Assembly (NCBI RefSeq): GCF_900187355.1
Contig: NZ_LT906451.1
Location: 2,105,001-2,169,000, forward strand
Direction: 5' to 3'
Length of the DNA: 64,000 nucleotides
From: Legionella lansingensis
GTDB lineage: Bacteria; Pseudomonadota; Gammaproteobacteria; Legionellales; Legionellaceae
This document shows, one piece after another, positions 9,145 to 18,655 of this stretch. The notes under the pieces are model-generated. The model worked only from the letters and a program-made list of their open reading frames with translations. It was not told the origin of the DNA and ran no database searches. The position numbers were made by a program, and so were the translations under genes. How positions within the stretch are numbered: the stretch's first letter is position 1; every line of letters begins with the position of its first letter.

Positions 9145-11882
9145 ATGAAGCGACTTGGTATCAAATATCAACTGCGCATCACCACACTCATCCCTGTTTT
9201 TTTAGTCGCCCTCCTCTTTGCTGTCTTCTACAATGGCCAATTTAATAAAGATTTAAATCAACATATGTCACGACTGGGAGAGTCCTATATTCGTCAACTA
9301 CTCCCTGCAGCACAATTTGCCATGATGCGTAATGATCGTAAGACCTTGCAGGGCTTAATTGACGCATCTACCATCAATCCTGAAATCCAAGCTATAGCAT
9401 TCTATAATGCCCAAGGACAACTTCTGGCTTATCGTGGCGGGAAGCACGCCATTCACAAACCATTTAAACCGCCTCAATATACAGGTGATTACATTGAGAG
9501 CAAACAAATCAAACCTTATACGATCAATTTCCTTGCACCAATTACCATTCCCAAATTTAATCTTTATTCAACGAGCCCCTTTAAAAAATCCCCCTATCTT
9601 ATGGCGTTACAGGCAGATGATATCTTGGGGTGGCTTTCCCTTGATATTGATACTCAATCCATGCTGATTAAACGCTATCAAATGTATATTGTGACCATTT
9701 TTATTACACTTCTGGGGTTGCTCATTAGTTTGACTATTCATTTCTTCTTATCAAGACGCATTTATCTTCCTATTTCTCGTTTACGACGAAGCATGAAGCA
9801 AATTCTTAGTAATGAGTTTGAAACCCATATTAATGTATCAAGTCCTGGGGAATTGGGAATTGTTGAAAAAGGCTGCTCCCATTTACAAAAACAATACCTA
9901 AATATCGTACGCGATTTGAATCAGCACATTGAAGTCGCTACTGAAGATTTACAACAGAGTTTGGAACTTTTGGAAGAAAAAAACATTGAATTATCTTTAG
10001 AAAAAAAGAAATGTGAAGAAAAAAGCCGGCAAAAATCTGAGTTTATAGCTAATATGAGCCACGAAATTCGTAATCCCATGAATGGGGTTATCGGTTTTAC
10101 CAATGTGCTATTGGAATCAAAACTCGATAGTTTACAGATAGATTATGTGAAAACGATTAAATCCTCAGCCCAAGACTTGCTCACAATTATTAATGATATT
10201 CTTGACTATTCCAAAATGGATGCCGGTAAATTGCACTTAGATTGCATTCCTGTTGATATTCGTGCGTGCATCGATGAAGTTTTAGCGTTGGCTGCACCCA
10301 ACGCCCACAGAAAGGGGCTAGACCTTATCCCGGCAACAGAAATCAATGTGCCACGCAAAGTACTCGGTGATCCCATTCGTATCAAACAAATTATTACCAA
10401 CCTGGTAAATAACGCCATCAAATTTACCGACCATGGCTATGTGTTGATTCGTACTTGCATTGAACAAGAATCAGACAAAGATTACACATTGTGTCTATCA
10501 GTTACCGATACTGGCATTGGCATATCTCCTGAAGATCAACCTAAATTATTTAACGCATTTAACCAAGCTGATACAACCATTACTCGGCGTTATGGTGGTT
10601 CAGGATTAGGTTTGGTCATATGTAAGAAACTGGCGGAACAAATGCAAGGACGCATTACATTTACCAGCGAAATCAATAAGGGTTCAACGTTCTCTGTACG
10701 AATGAAATTGGAAAAATTGGCTGCTTATGAAGTGGAGAAGGAACAAAGCCATCGTTTTGATAATCTAAAAGTGCTCTGCTTTGACGATAATCCTTTATAT
10801 TTAGAAGCGATGTGTAACGGTTTAGGTTTTTGGGGAATTGAATGCATCCGTGTTACTGCCTTTAATCAACTAGAAAAAGCCTTTAATGAACATAGCGATT
10901 GCTCCTTGGCATTTATCAATGTAAATGAAGGTTGTGAAAAACAAGTAGCGCAGGTATTAAGAAAAAAACCATTCCCTGTATTTTGGTATCCAAGTGGGTC
11001 ATTCATAACCCTCAAGCCCTAGGTGCAAAGGCTTTCTTATTTAAACCCATTAGTATTCAGAAACTGCACGAAACCATTGAATCTTTACTTAATGAAGCAA
11101 CACAATCAGTAAATACAAACCAGGAATTAGATAATTTGCGCTCGCAATTGCGATTAGCTTATCCCGATGTACTCGTTGCTGAGGATAATCCCATCAACCG
11201 CATGTTGTTAACATCGTTACTGCAAGAGAACTGCAATATGGAGACAGTGGATAATGGCGAAGAAGCCGTTAAGGCATGTCAGGGCAAACGCTATAGTGTT
11301 ATTCTGCTGGATCTGCAGATGCCTAAACTGAATGGTCTTGATGCTGCTCGTCTTATCCGTCATCAATCCATATTAAATAAACAAACACCTGCCATCGTCA
11401 TTAGTGCAGACAGTAGCCATTTAAGCAAAGAAAAACTAAAAAAAGCAGGGGTAGATTTTTGTTTACAAAAACCCATCGATGAAAAACAATTGCTTAATTG
11501 TTTGCTGCGCATAGTAAAGGGGACTAAATCGGCTGCCATAGACTGGCAATTATGCGTACAAAAGGTCTCAGGGAATCAGGCTTTGGCTGAAGAATTCCTT
11601 AGCCATTTTGTTGAAGAATTACGTAAAAACCGAGATGAATTTATCCAGTTATTGCATGATAAGAACATCAAAGGTTTGGAGAGTGCTGCTCATAAATTGC
11701 ATGGAGCCTGTTGTTTCTGCGGTGTTCCTCATTTGCAAACACAGGTCATTCGCTTAGAAAAACAGGCAAAAACGGCGAAACAAATTGATGATCTTAAAAA
11801 TGCCTTTGCAGAATTAATTCAAAGTATTGACGAAGTCATCGATGAATTTGACAATCTATATCAAACTAACCCTTCTAACTGA
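9145..11882 (+). CDS. letS: Hybrid sensor histidine kinase LetS (BarA/GacS type), reading frame broken at an A7 tract
   Basis: Start ATG 9145 follows AGGTG. Order: TM1 (about 10-30), periplasmic loop, TM2 (about 177-200), HAMP, coiled coil, HisKA with His306 in NMSHEIRNPMNG, HATPase (NAIKFTDHG, DTGIGIS, GGSGLGL), degenerate receiver, true receiver (AEDNPINR; ILLDLQMPK) and HPt (AAHKLHGAC). The first frame stops at 11022. The second frame is open from before 10983 to 11882. Reading one extra A at 10962-10968 joins them as VLRKKTIPCILVSKW, giving about 912 residues. LetS with LetA controls transmissive-phase traits through CsrA-binding small RNAs. Unjoined, the kinase lacks its phosphorelay receiver and HPt. 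Confidence 0.88.
10962..10968 (+). other. A AAAAAA slippery heptamer at the letS frame break
   Basis: Seven A residues lie in the register A|AAA|AAA of the upstream letS frame (AGA-AAA-AAA-CCA). A -1 slip here restores the downstream frame exactly (ACC-ATT-CCC-TGT). This is the X-XXY-YYZ register known for -1 ribosomal frameshifting, and the tract is also prone to replication, transcription or sequencing slippage. No convincing downstream stem or pseudoknot was seen. Confidence 0.85.
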
Positions 11883-11911
11883 ATGGGGTATATCTTTATC
11901 ACGGAGAAATC

Positions 11912-13147
11912 ATGTCAATCAAAAATGCAATTTACGCCCAGTCTGGTGGCGTTACCGCAGTTATTAATGCTTCAGCTTGTGGAGTCATTCAAACGGCACG
12001 GCGATACCCGGAAAAAATAGGCAAAGTATATGCCGCACAAAATGGCATCATTGGAGCCTTAAATGAACAACTGATCGATACCTCCTTAGAAAGTGATGAA
12101 GACATCGCCAAATTAATGCATACCCCTTCTGGTGCATTTGGCTCATGCCGTTATAAACTGAAGGATAGCGGCGCTGAATATCAACGGCTAATAGAAGTAT
12201 TCAAGGCTCATGATATTGGATACTTTTTTTATAATGGTGGTGGAGACTCACAGGACACTGCCTATAAGGTCTCAAAATTAGGTAGTGATATGGGCTATCC
12301 AATCACTTGTATTGGTATTCCCAAAACCGTGGATAATGACTTACCCTTCACCGATGCTTGTCCTGGCTTTGGTTCAGTTGCAAAATATGTAGCCATCTCC
12401 ACATTAGAAGCTGGCTTCGATGTGGCATCTATGGCAGCTTCTTCCACAAAGGTGTTTATTCTTGAAGTGATGGGAAGACATGCGGGCTGGATAGCAGCAG
12501 CAAGTGGTCTTGCAGGTCAAAATGCATACGAGCCGCCTCACATCATCCTCTTCCCCGAAGTTCCTTTCAAACAGCAACATTTCTTAAGCAAGGTTGATGA
12601 ATGCGTCAAAAAATATGGTTACTGCGTTGTGGTTGTTTCTGAGGGTATTCGCAATGAAGAGGGGCAATTTTTAAGCGAAGCTGGTTTAAGAGATGCCTTC
12701 GGTCATGCGCAATTAGGGGGTGTCGCTCCTGTCATTGCGCAATTAATCAAGAGCGAGTTGGGCTACAAATATCATTGGGCTGTGGCCGATTATTTGCAAC
12801 GCGCCGCAAGACATATCGCTTCTCAAGTTGATCTTGAGCAAGCCTATGCACTTGGTAAAGCTGCCGTTGACTTGGCTTTATCAGGACATAATGCCATCAT
12901 GCCAATCATCAAACGTGAACAAGATGCACCTTATCGATGGTCAATTAGTCATGTTCCGCTGGCTGAGGTTGCCAATCAAGAAAAAACCATGCCGAAAAGT
13001 TTTATCAGTGAGGATGGCATGGGGATTACTGAAGAGTGCCGCCGCTATCTGGCTCCATTAATACAAGGCGAGGCTTACCCACCCTATAATAACGGTTTAC
13101 CTGATTATGTGCGACTTAAAAATAGACTGGTGGCGCAAAAACTCTAG
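11912..13147 (+). CDS. pfp: Pyrophosphate-dependent 6-phosphofructokinase
   Basis: 411 residues, with a GGAG site before ATG 11912. It catalyses the reversible fructose-6-phosphate/fructose-1,6-bisphosphate step using PPi. Family motifs are YAQSGGVTAVINAS at the N-terminus, YNGGGDSQDTAYK, GIPKTVDNDLPFTD and VMGRHAGWIAAASG. The Asp in NGGGDSQD and the Lys in PKTVDND are the positions that mark PPi- rather than ATP-use. It follows letS at about 30 bp on the same strand and may share its transcript. PPi-PFK is the usual phosphofructokinase of legionellae. Confidence 0.92.
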   Translation: MSIKNAIYAQSGGVTAVINASACGVIQTARRYPEKIGKVYAAQNGIIGALNEQLIDTSLESDEDIAKLMHTPSGAFGSCRYKLKDSGAEYQRLIEVFKAHDIGYFFYNGGGDSQDTAYKVSKLGSDMGYPITCIGIPKTVDNDLPFTDACPGFGSVAKYVAISTLEAGFDVASMAASSTKVFILEVMGRHAGWIAAASGLAGQNAYEPPHIILFPEVPFKQQHFLSKVDECVKKYGYCVVVVSEGIRNEEGQFLSEAGLRDAFGHAQLGGVAPVIAQLIKSELGYKYHWAVADYLQRAARHIASQVDLEQAYALGKAAVDLALSGHNAIMPIIKREQDAPYRWSISHVPLAEVANQEKTMPKSFISEDGMGITEECRRYLAPLIQGEAYPPYNNGLPDYVRLKNRLVAQKL

Positions 13148-13180
13148 ATCGTAATAATATCACCCTCACGATCATATTCT

Positions 13181-13216
13181 CATTTGTCATTCCCGCCTTC
13201 GCGGGGATGACAAATG
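13181..13216. repeat. Family A palindrome (copy 2) between convergent pfp and pilin genes
   Basis: CATTTGTCATTCCCGC and GCGGGGATGACAAATG form a 16-bp stem with one mismatch around the loop CTTC. It sits between the convergent ends of pfp and the pilin gene, so it could act as a bidirectional transcription barrier, though neither side carries a long T-run. Confidence 0.75.
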
Positions 13217-13254
13217 ACATAAGAGTTTTGAGAATGAATAAATCTTAGGAGCTC

Positions 13255-13662
13255 TTACCTACAACCAGACGGACGATATTTTTCTGGTAAAGTTCCTTCA
13301 GTGCAAGTCCAAGTTAATTCGCCATTCTGCCTCATCGATGGCACTAATAAGATGGTGCCATCACCTGCCTCAGGTGTGTATGTGATAGTGATAACCCCTT
13401 TATCTCCTATGGTTATGGATTTCACGTTGACAGTAGGTGAAGGGCTGGTATAACCAGCAGCCTCCTGATTTGCAGGTAAAGCACGATTGGTCATTGCTGT
13501 TTCTGTCACTGCAATTTTTGCCTGGGATGCCAAGTTCAATCCTTCAATGACCCTTGCGCGCACAATATGCTGTCTATAGGCAGGCACAGCAATAGAAATA
13601 AGAATCCCTAAAATAGCAATAACAATCATCAGTTCAATGAGTGTGAACCCTCTCTGCTTCAT
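13255..13662 (-). CDS. Type IV major pilin / prepilin (PilA-PilE-like)
   Basis: Start ATG 13662 is fixed by an AGGAGG site 8 bp upstream, giving 135 residues. The type III signal is MKQRG^FTLIELMIVIAIL, with Phe+1 and Glu+5 of the mature pilin, followed by the hydrophobic alpha-1 helix. Two Cys near the C-terminus (WTCTEG...PSGCR) should form the D-region disulfide loop. The product is cleaved by prepilin peptidase and assembled into pili for adhesion or DNA uptake. It is a lone gene convergent with pfp. Minor versus major pilin cannot be told from sequence. Confidence 0.92.
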   Translation of the reverse strand: MKQRGFTLIELMIVIAILGILISIAVPAYRQHIVRARVIEGLNLASQAKIAVTETAMTNRALPANQEAAGYTSPSPTVNVKSITIGDKGVITITYTPEAGDGTILLVPSMRQNGELTWTCTEGTLPEKYRPSGCR

Positions 13663-13762
13663 GCGGACCCTCCTGGGCATGTTTGTAGAAAATTGGCAAA
13701 AGATAGCATAATTAAATTTAGAAAGCATTTGAAAATTGAGTATACTTAATAAACATCTTGTA

Positions 13763-13888
13763 TAGGACAAAAAATCAAAATGGCGTCTTTGCGAGCGTTA
13801 GCGAAGCAATCCAGATCGAACTTTGAACAAAGGTTTGTACTAGATTGCTTCACTTCGTTCGCAATGACAGTATAAAAATTTTGTCCTG
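13763..13888. repeat. Palindromic repeat family C
   Basis: The inner arms read TTTGCGAGCGTTAGCGAAGC and, in reverse, GATTGCTTCACTTCGTTCGC. An outer AGGACAAAA/TTTTGTCCT pair extends the symmetry. The whole unit lies between the divergent pilin and bolA genes, immediately upstream of both. It resembles the 'GCGAAGCAATC' repeat common in several intracellular gammaproteobacteria. No ORF is carried. Confidence 0.75.
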
Positions 13889-13924
13889 TGCAAAGAGTAA
13901 ACATTTACTTTGGTGGACCATTTT

Positions 13925-14242
13925 ATGTCGCGGCAAGATCGAATTATAACGTTAATTAACGGTGCACTGGATGCGGCTCATTTGTCTGTAGAAAATGAAT
14001 CCAGTAAGCACCATGTTCCGTTAGGGTCAGAAACCCATTTTAAGGTGCTCGTTGTCTCCGATGCCTTCAAAGGGATGACGATGATTAATCGCCATCGAAA
14101 AATTAACAGCCTATTGGACGATGAATTAAAGACTGGGTTACATGCCCTAACACTTCATTTATATACCCCAGAAGAATGGCAGCAACGAAACGGAACAACC
14201 CAAAAATCACCATCATGTCGGGATGGATACCATCATGGATAA
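13925..14242 (+). CDS. bolA: BolA family protein
   Basis: 105 residues from ATG 13925 (MSRQDRIITLINGAL), preceded by GGTGGA. The KH-like BolA core is clear: NESSKHHVPLGSETHFKVLVVS followed in the same domain by DAFKGMTMINRHRKI, and LHALTLHLYTPEEW. BolA proteins work with monothiol glutaredoxins in iron handling, or as stress morphogenes. The basic C-terminal tail (QKSPSCRDGYHHG) is an extension overlapping the start of the next gene by 20 nt, so the two are probably coupled. Confidence 0.92.
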   Translation: MSRQDRIITLINGALDAAHLSVENESSKHHVPLGSETHFKVLVVSDAFKGMTMINRHRKINSLLDDELKTGLHALTLHLYTPEEWQQRNGTTQKSPSCRDGYHHG

Positions 14243-14666
14243 CCCTCTTTATTGGCAAAAAGAACATACCCTGGCCCCAAAAACACGAGGGTTTCATCTG
14301 ATCACCAAAGAACTAGAGCCCATATTGCTATCAATGCCAAAAATAAAAACAGGCCTAGCTCACTTTTTCCTACAGCATACTTCTGCTTCTTTAGCCATTA
14401 GTGAAAATACGTGTACTGATGTACGTCTGGATCTAGAAACCTATTTTAATCAAGCCATACCAGAAGACAATCGATTATATCGACATACTCTGGAAGGTGA
14501 AGATGACATGCCAGCACACATTAAAAACATCTTGCTTGGAACCAACCTTACTATACCCATTAAGGATGGACAATTAGCACTAGGCCAGTGGCAAGGGATT
14601 TATCTATGTGAACATCGCAATCAAGCGAGTGCACGGCGAATTATTATCACCGTGCATGGATGTTGA
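14223..14666 (+). CDS. YjbQ/UPF0047 family protein
   Basis: 147 residues. Family motifs are LAHFFLQHTSASLAISEN, AHIKNILLGTNLTIPI and WQGIYLCEHRN, ending RRIIITVHG. The conserved His of QHTSASL and of CEHRN form the predicted active site; some members have weak thiamine-phosphate synthase activity, but the true role is unsettled. Start ATG 14223 or 14235; the reading frame overlaps bolA. The length is normal. Cytosolic. Confidence 0.92.
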   Translation: MDTIMDNPLYWQKEHTLAPKTRGFHLITKELEPILLSMPKIKTGLAHFFLQHTSASLAISENTCTDVRLDLETYFNQAIPEDNRLYRHTLEGEDDMPAHIKNILLGTNLTIPIKDGQLALGQWQGIYLCEHRNQASARRIIITVHGC

Positions 14667-14668
14667 CT

Positions 14669-15073
14669 TTAGTGTACAGTGGCTTGAGTTTGAGTGTGCT
14701 GCCTTTCTTCACTCTTCTTACCACCAGTATGGAGCAATGAAGACATCATATTCACACCATGAAATAGAGCGTCACCCGCAAGTGCTGCACTTGGAACATC
14801 AGAGCAGCCTGAGTTGACAAACCCCATATAAATTGCACCTAATCTTGCCGTATTAAGAAAAAGACCACCCAGTTCCATTGATTCTGTTGAGTTGGGAGCT
14901 AATGCTCTGAAACTGATAAGATGAGCGAGGAAATCTAAAGAAAACTCCCCAGCGGTCTCGGGATTAGAAATCATGCTGTAAGCTGCTGCTCCCATCGCAG
15001 CCAAATTTAATGCCTGTACACTTGCTAGTGCGAGGTTTTGCCGATTAAATGAACTTGTAAAAAATCTTAGCAT
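14669..15073 (-). CDS. Unrecognised 134-residue protein
   Basis: No family recognised. It begins MLRFFTSSFNRQNLALASVQ after an AAGGA site. Several small-residue-rich amphipathic or hydrophobic stretches occur (NLAAMGAAAYSMI; TARLGAIYMGFVNSG; PSAALAGDALFHGVNM) and the tail is polar (GGKKSEERQHTQTQATVH). No signal peptide. The Gln/Glu-rich tail is compatible with a Dot/Icm signal, but this is weak. It overlaps the end of the short ORF 15067-15183 by 7 nt (ATGCTAA) and converges on YjbQ. Confidence 0.6.
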   Translation of the reverse strand: MLRFFTSSFNRQNLALASVQALNLAAMGAAAYSMISNPETAGEFSLDFLAHLISFRALAPNSTESMELGGLFLNTARLGAIYMGFVNSGCSDVPSAALAGDALFHGVNMMSSLLHTGGKKSEERQHTQTQATVH

Positions 15074-15183
15074 TTTATTTTTCCTTTTCCGTGAAGGTGA
15101 GAATTTTGTAACAAAATGTCATCAAAGATACAAGCTCTGTAGCAAAATTTGTCTTTTAAATTCACCGCGGGAATACTTTTCAT
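15067..15183 (-). CDS. Small ORF translationally coupled to the 134-residue gene
   Basis: 38 codons (MKSIPAVNLKDKFCYRACIF...GKGKIKC) from ATG 15183. A strong AAGGAG lies 7 bp upstream, and a TATAAT-like box lies just beyond that. Its stop overlaps the ATG of the next gene (ATGCTAA), a classic coupling arrangement. The peptide has three Cys and a basic tail. It may be a real microprotein or a leader that sets translation of the downstream gene. No family known. Confidence 0.45.
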   Translation of the reverse strand: MKSIPAVNLKDKFCYRACIFDDILLQNSHLHGKGKIKC

Positions 15184-15245
15184 AGCCATACTCCTTCCCT
15201 TATAATGTCTATCTTTTTGCCAATTACCTCCACTGGAACTGTTAT

Positions 15246-16664
15246 ATGAAAGCATGGTCTTCGGAAAAAATTTCGGTTGTTGCCCTCGTATTATTAATTA
15301 CCGGAGCCATCGATAGTATTCGTAATTTACCCACAACAGCACTTTTTGGTTCCTCACTCATTTTCTTTTTTATTTTTTCGGCCATTGTATTTCTTATTCC
15401 TGTAGCCTTGGTTGCTGCAGAACTTTCATCAACTTGGCCTGAAGAAGAAGGCGGGGTTTATAGTTGGGTGAAGCATGCCTTTGGTGAAAGCATGGCTTTC
15501 ATAACCATCTGGCTGCAATGGATCAATACCATGGTTTGGTATCCTACCATTTTATCGTTTATTGCCGGCACCTTGGCTTATCTGATAAACCCGGCTTTAG
15601 CACAAAATAAATATTACTTAATTACGGTTATCCTTATTGTCTTTTGGTCGCTTACTTTTCTTGGGCTTGCAGGTTTGCGCGCATCCGCGGCTTTCGCCAG
15701 TTTTTGTGCCATTTTTGGCATGATTTTACCAATGGGGTTAATTATTTTGCTTGCACTTATATGGCTGGTAAAAGGGAATCCGATTGCAATTGACTTACAC
15801 TTGCATAGCTTGATTCCTCAATGGAAGAACACACAATCCTGGGTATCCTTAACGGCGATAATGACCTCTTTTCTTGGAATGGAACTTGCTGCAGTACACG
15901 TGCGCAACGTTCGTGATCCCCAGCGTAATTTCCCACGAGCCATGTTTTTTTCAGCTCTACTAATTTTAAGCACCATGATTCTGGGCTCATTAGCTATCGC
16001 ATTTGTTCTTCCTCAAGAAAAAATTAATTTGGTTGCTGGAGTGATGCAAGCTTTTACGAACTTTTTTCAGGCTTATCATCTAACTGCACTCATGCCGCTC
16101 ATTGTTGTTTTACTATTACTTGGCAGCCTAGGAAGTATGGTTAACTGGATTATCTCTCCCGCCAAAGGCTTATTGCTTGCGGCAGATAATGGTTTCCTAC
16201 CACATTGGCTCTATCGCCTAAATCGTCACGGAGTGGCCTCCCGTATTTTAGTCTTACAAGCCATTTTAGTGACACTGCTTTGCAGTGGATTTTTATTATT
16301 CCCAAGTGTCAATGCCATTTATTGGCTGTTTACTGATCTGAGCACCGAACTATATATTATGATGTACGTCTTGATGTTCATTGCAGCTTGGTCTTTAAAG
16401 AAGAAATTTGCACACTTACCACGTGCTTTTGTGATACCAGGTAGAACATTCGGTTACTATTCAACGTGCATTCTGGGTTTGGCAGGTTGTGCTATTACCT
16501 TGTTTGTAGGTTTTATACCCCCTGAAACCAGTATGGATCTGGGAGGAGCAGGGCATTTTCGCTTGATTTTTGCTAGCGGCATCTTCATTATGATTTTTCC
16601 AGCATTGCTATTGTATTTACGTAAAAAGCGATTGGATAAAAACGCAATTGGGAGCCTGTCATGA
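15246..16664 (+). CDS. APC-superfamily amino acid permease (GadC-like)
   Basis: 472 residues with about twelve hydrophobic helices. The first carries VALVLLITGAIDSIRNLPT, corresponding to the unwound TM1 substrate site of APC transporters, and EEEGGVYSWVKHAFG follows TM2. TM6 has TSFLGMELAAVHVRNV. The overall pattern is nearest to glutamate/GABA-antiporter-like permeases, but substrate cannot be fixed. Its stop overlaps pheA by ATGA, so uptake or exchange of an amino acid is probably coexpressed with phenylalanine synthesis. Confidence 0.88.
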   Translation: MKAWSSEKISVVALVLLITGAIDSIRNLPTTALFGSSLIFFFIFSAIVFLIPVALVAAELSSTWPEEEGGVYSWVKHAFGESMAFITIWLQWINTMVWYPTILSFIAGTLAYLINPALAQNKYYLITVILIVFWSLTFLGLAGLRASAAFASFCAIFGMILPMGLIILLALIWLVKGNPIAIDLHLHSLIPQWKNTQSWVSLTAIMTSFLGMELAAVHVRNVRDPQRNFPRAMFFSALLILSTMILGSLAIAFVLPQEKINLVAGVMQAFTNFFQAYHLTALMPLIVVLLLLGSLGSMVNWIISPAKGLLLAADNGFLPHWLYRLNRHGVASRILVLQAILVTLLCSGFLLFPSVNAIYWLFTDLSTELYIMMYVLMFIAAWSLKKKFAHLPRAFVIPGRTFGYYSTCILGLAGCAITLFVGFIPPETSMDLGGAGHFRLIFASGIFIMIFPALLLYLRKKRLDKNAIGSLS

Positions 16665-17740
16665 AGGGTGACGATAAGCTTGCAAGTATACGTACAAAAA
16701 TTGATAAGTTAGATAAGGACATTTTTAACTTAGTGCGTGAGCGAGCTGCTTTAGCTGCACAGATAGCCAAAATTAAACAACAGCAGCACACCCCTATTTA
16801 TTATCGTCCAGAGCGAGAAGCTCAGATCTTGCGTTCAATTGTGGCTAACAATGATAGCCTCTTGCCCGATCGGGAAGTAGCCCGTATTTTCCGTGATATC
16901 ATGACAGCTTGCCTTGCCTTGCAACAACCTCTATCCATTGCCTATCTTGGTCCTGAAGGCACGTTTACCCAACAAGCAGTGGAAAAACATTTTGGGGAGA
17001 GTGTGAATTTGGTTCCCGAACTTTCGATCACAGAAGTATTTAAGCAGGTAGAAAGTGGTAATGTCCATTATGGGGTTGTCCCTATTGAAAATAGCACAGA
17101 AGGCATGGTTAATATCACCCTCGATAATCTCGTTACTAGTGACGTACAGATTTGTGGAGAAATTGCCTTACGTATCCACCATCATCTGGCACGTATTGCT
17201 CCTTCCCAACCTCTCAAAGTCATTTATGCTCACCAACAAACATTGTCTCAATGTCGTCATTGGCTAGGTGTTCATTACCACAATGTGGAGCTTAAAGAGG
17301 TAGCCAGCAATGGGCTTGCAGCTCAACTCGCGGCGCAAGATCCAGAATCAGCAGCCATATGTGGCAATAAAGCGATTGAAATTTATAAATTGCAAAAATC
17401 CCATCAACATATAGAAGATTACCCCAATAACACCACACGTTTCATTATTCTGGGCAAACAACTTCCAGGCCCTAGTGGTTGTGATAAAACCTCCATTGTG
17501 ATCTCTACACCCCATGAACCAGGAAGCTTAATCCAGCTTCTATCTCCTTTTGAAAAATATAAAATCAACATGACATTGATAGAGTCGCGTCCATACCGAC
17601 ATAGAAATTGGAGCTACCTCTTTTTTATTGATTTTGAAGGACATCAATCCGAACCCCAGATTCAGGCCGCCTTAAATGAGTTAGCAAGTCGCTCTGTGAT
17701 GATGACTCTGCTAGGTTCTTATCCTCAGAGTATGGGCTGA
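16661..17740 (+). CDS. pheA: Bifunctional chorismate mutase / prephenate dehydratase (P-protein)
   Basis: 359 residues in three domains. An AroQ chorismate mutase spans about 1-90 (LASIRTKIDKLDKDIFNLVR; YRPEREAQI). A prephenate dehydratase spans about 95-270 (AYLGPEGTFTQQA; VPIENSTEGMV; NNTTRFIILG). A C-terminal ACT domain contains ESRPYRHRNWSYLFFIDFEG, the phenylalanine-sensing ESRP motif. It converts chorismate to phenylpyruvate with feedback by Phe. It starts inside the permease stop (ATGA). Complete and typical. Confidence 0.96.
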   Translation: MKGDDKLASIRTKIDKLDKDIFNLVRERAALAAQIAKIKQQQHTPIYYRPEREAQILRSIVANNDSLLPDREVARIFRDIMTACLALQQPLSIAYLGPEGTFTQQAVEKHFGESVNLVPELSITEVFKQVESGNVHYGVVPIENSTEGMVNITLDNLVTSDVQICGEIALRIHHHLARIAPSQPLKVIYAHQQTLSQCRHWLGVHYHNVELKEVASNGLAAQLAAQDPESAAICGNKAIEIYKLQKSHQHIEDYPNNTTRFIILGKQLPGPSGCDKTSIVISTPHEPGSLIQLLSPFEKYKINMTLIESRPYRHRNWSYLFFIDFEGHQSEPQIQAALNELASRSVMMTLLGSYPQSMG

Positions 17741-17785
17741 AGGATGAACCTGGGTTCACTAACACTCACAAGACCCAATTATTAG

Positions 17786-17901
17786 GGTCTGTTGACAACT
17801 GCTCTACAAGGCCTACGTGACGCGGCTTGTCCGCGTCATCCAGGGATCTTGTGAGTACCGCGGACAAGCCGCGGTACGTAGGGGTTATGGTCAACAGGCC
17901 T
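17786..17901. repeat. Long palindromic repeat, family B (copy 1), touching the kdsB stop
   Basis: Outer arms TCTGTTGAC...GTCAACAG enclose GCGGCTTGTCCGCG and CCGCGGACAAGCCGCGG, so hairpins are nested. Copies or relatives occur at 23025-23180, 55803-55941 and 62068-62160. This copy lies between the ends of convergent pheA and kdsB and directly abuts the kdsB stop codon. No ORF is carried. It may be a non-autonomous miniature element. Confidence 0.8.
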
Positions 17902-18655
17902 AATTTGTCTCATACAAAGAAGAAACGAATTTACGAGCCAAAACAAGATCTTCTTTTGTGTTAATATCTTGTAGTGGTGAAACGCAGGCTGTTTCAACTC
18001 TAATTTGGTGCCCTGCCCAAAGTACTCGTAATTGCTCCAATGCTTCTGTTGCTTCAAGTTCGCATACAGGCCAATTGACAAAGTCTAGCAAAAAGAAAGC
18101 ACGATAAGCATACAATCCAATATGACGAAAGACATTCTTGATACTATTTGGGTTATCACGATTTGCAGGAATAGCACTTCTAGAAAAATAAAGTGCATTG
18201 TTATTGCAATCACGCACCACTTTGACAACATTACTATTCTGCAATTGTTCCTGTTGATCCAGAGGCCAACACAACGTGGCCATGGGGGTTGGTGAATCAT
18301 ATAAGCTTCGTGCGACCTGAGCAATTAATTCAGGAGCAATAAATGGTTCATCACCTTGCACATTGACAATAATATCTTGCGGAGAAAATTGACCACTCAC
18401 TACTACCTCCGCAATTCTATCAGTGCCTGTTTGATGACTCAGTGCCGTCATTTTTACCTGAGCCCCAAACGATTCAGCATGCTTGGCAATGATCAAATGA
18501 TCGGTGGCAATGGTGATGGACTTTGGCTTAGCCTGCAAGGCTTGTCGATAAACCCGTTCAATAACCGTGATCCCTTCAATCTCCATCATCAACTTACCGG
18601 GTAAGCGAGATGAGTGATAACGCGCAGGAATGATGACGTGAAACTCACAACTCAT
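17900..18655 (-). CDS. kdsB: 3-deoxy-manno-octulosonate cytidylyltransferase
   Basis: 251 residues. It activates KDO as CMP-KDO for lipid A-core assembly. The motifs are [14 protein letters not shown] (nucleotide loop), [10 protein letters not shown] and [10 protein letters not shown], with [11 protein letters not shown] and [13 protein letters not shown] in the second half. The gene starts within the stop of the Trm112-like gene (ATGA) as last member of a tightly packed operon. Its TAG stop borders a palindromic element. Confidence 0.96.
   Translation of the reverse strand: MSCEFHVIIPARYHSSRLPGKLMMEIEGITVIERVYRQALQAKPKSITIATDHLIIAKHAESFGAQVKMTALSHQTGTDRIAEVVVSGQFSPQDIIVNVQGDEPFIAPELIAQVARSLYDSPTPMATLCWPLDQQEQLQNSNVVKVVRDCNNNALYFSRSAIPANRDNPNSIKNVFRHIGLYAYRAFFLLDFVNWPVCELEATEALEQLRVLWAGHQIRVETACVSPLQDINTKEDLVLARKFVSSLYETN

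Noticed and set aside
10983-11882. A stand-alone receiver-HPt gene after the sensor kinase
   Set aside because: Its only start is a TTG inside the receiver-like linker, and the frame joins the kinase frame through one base in an A7 run, so it is the C-terminal part of letS.
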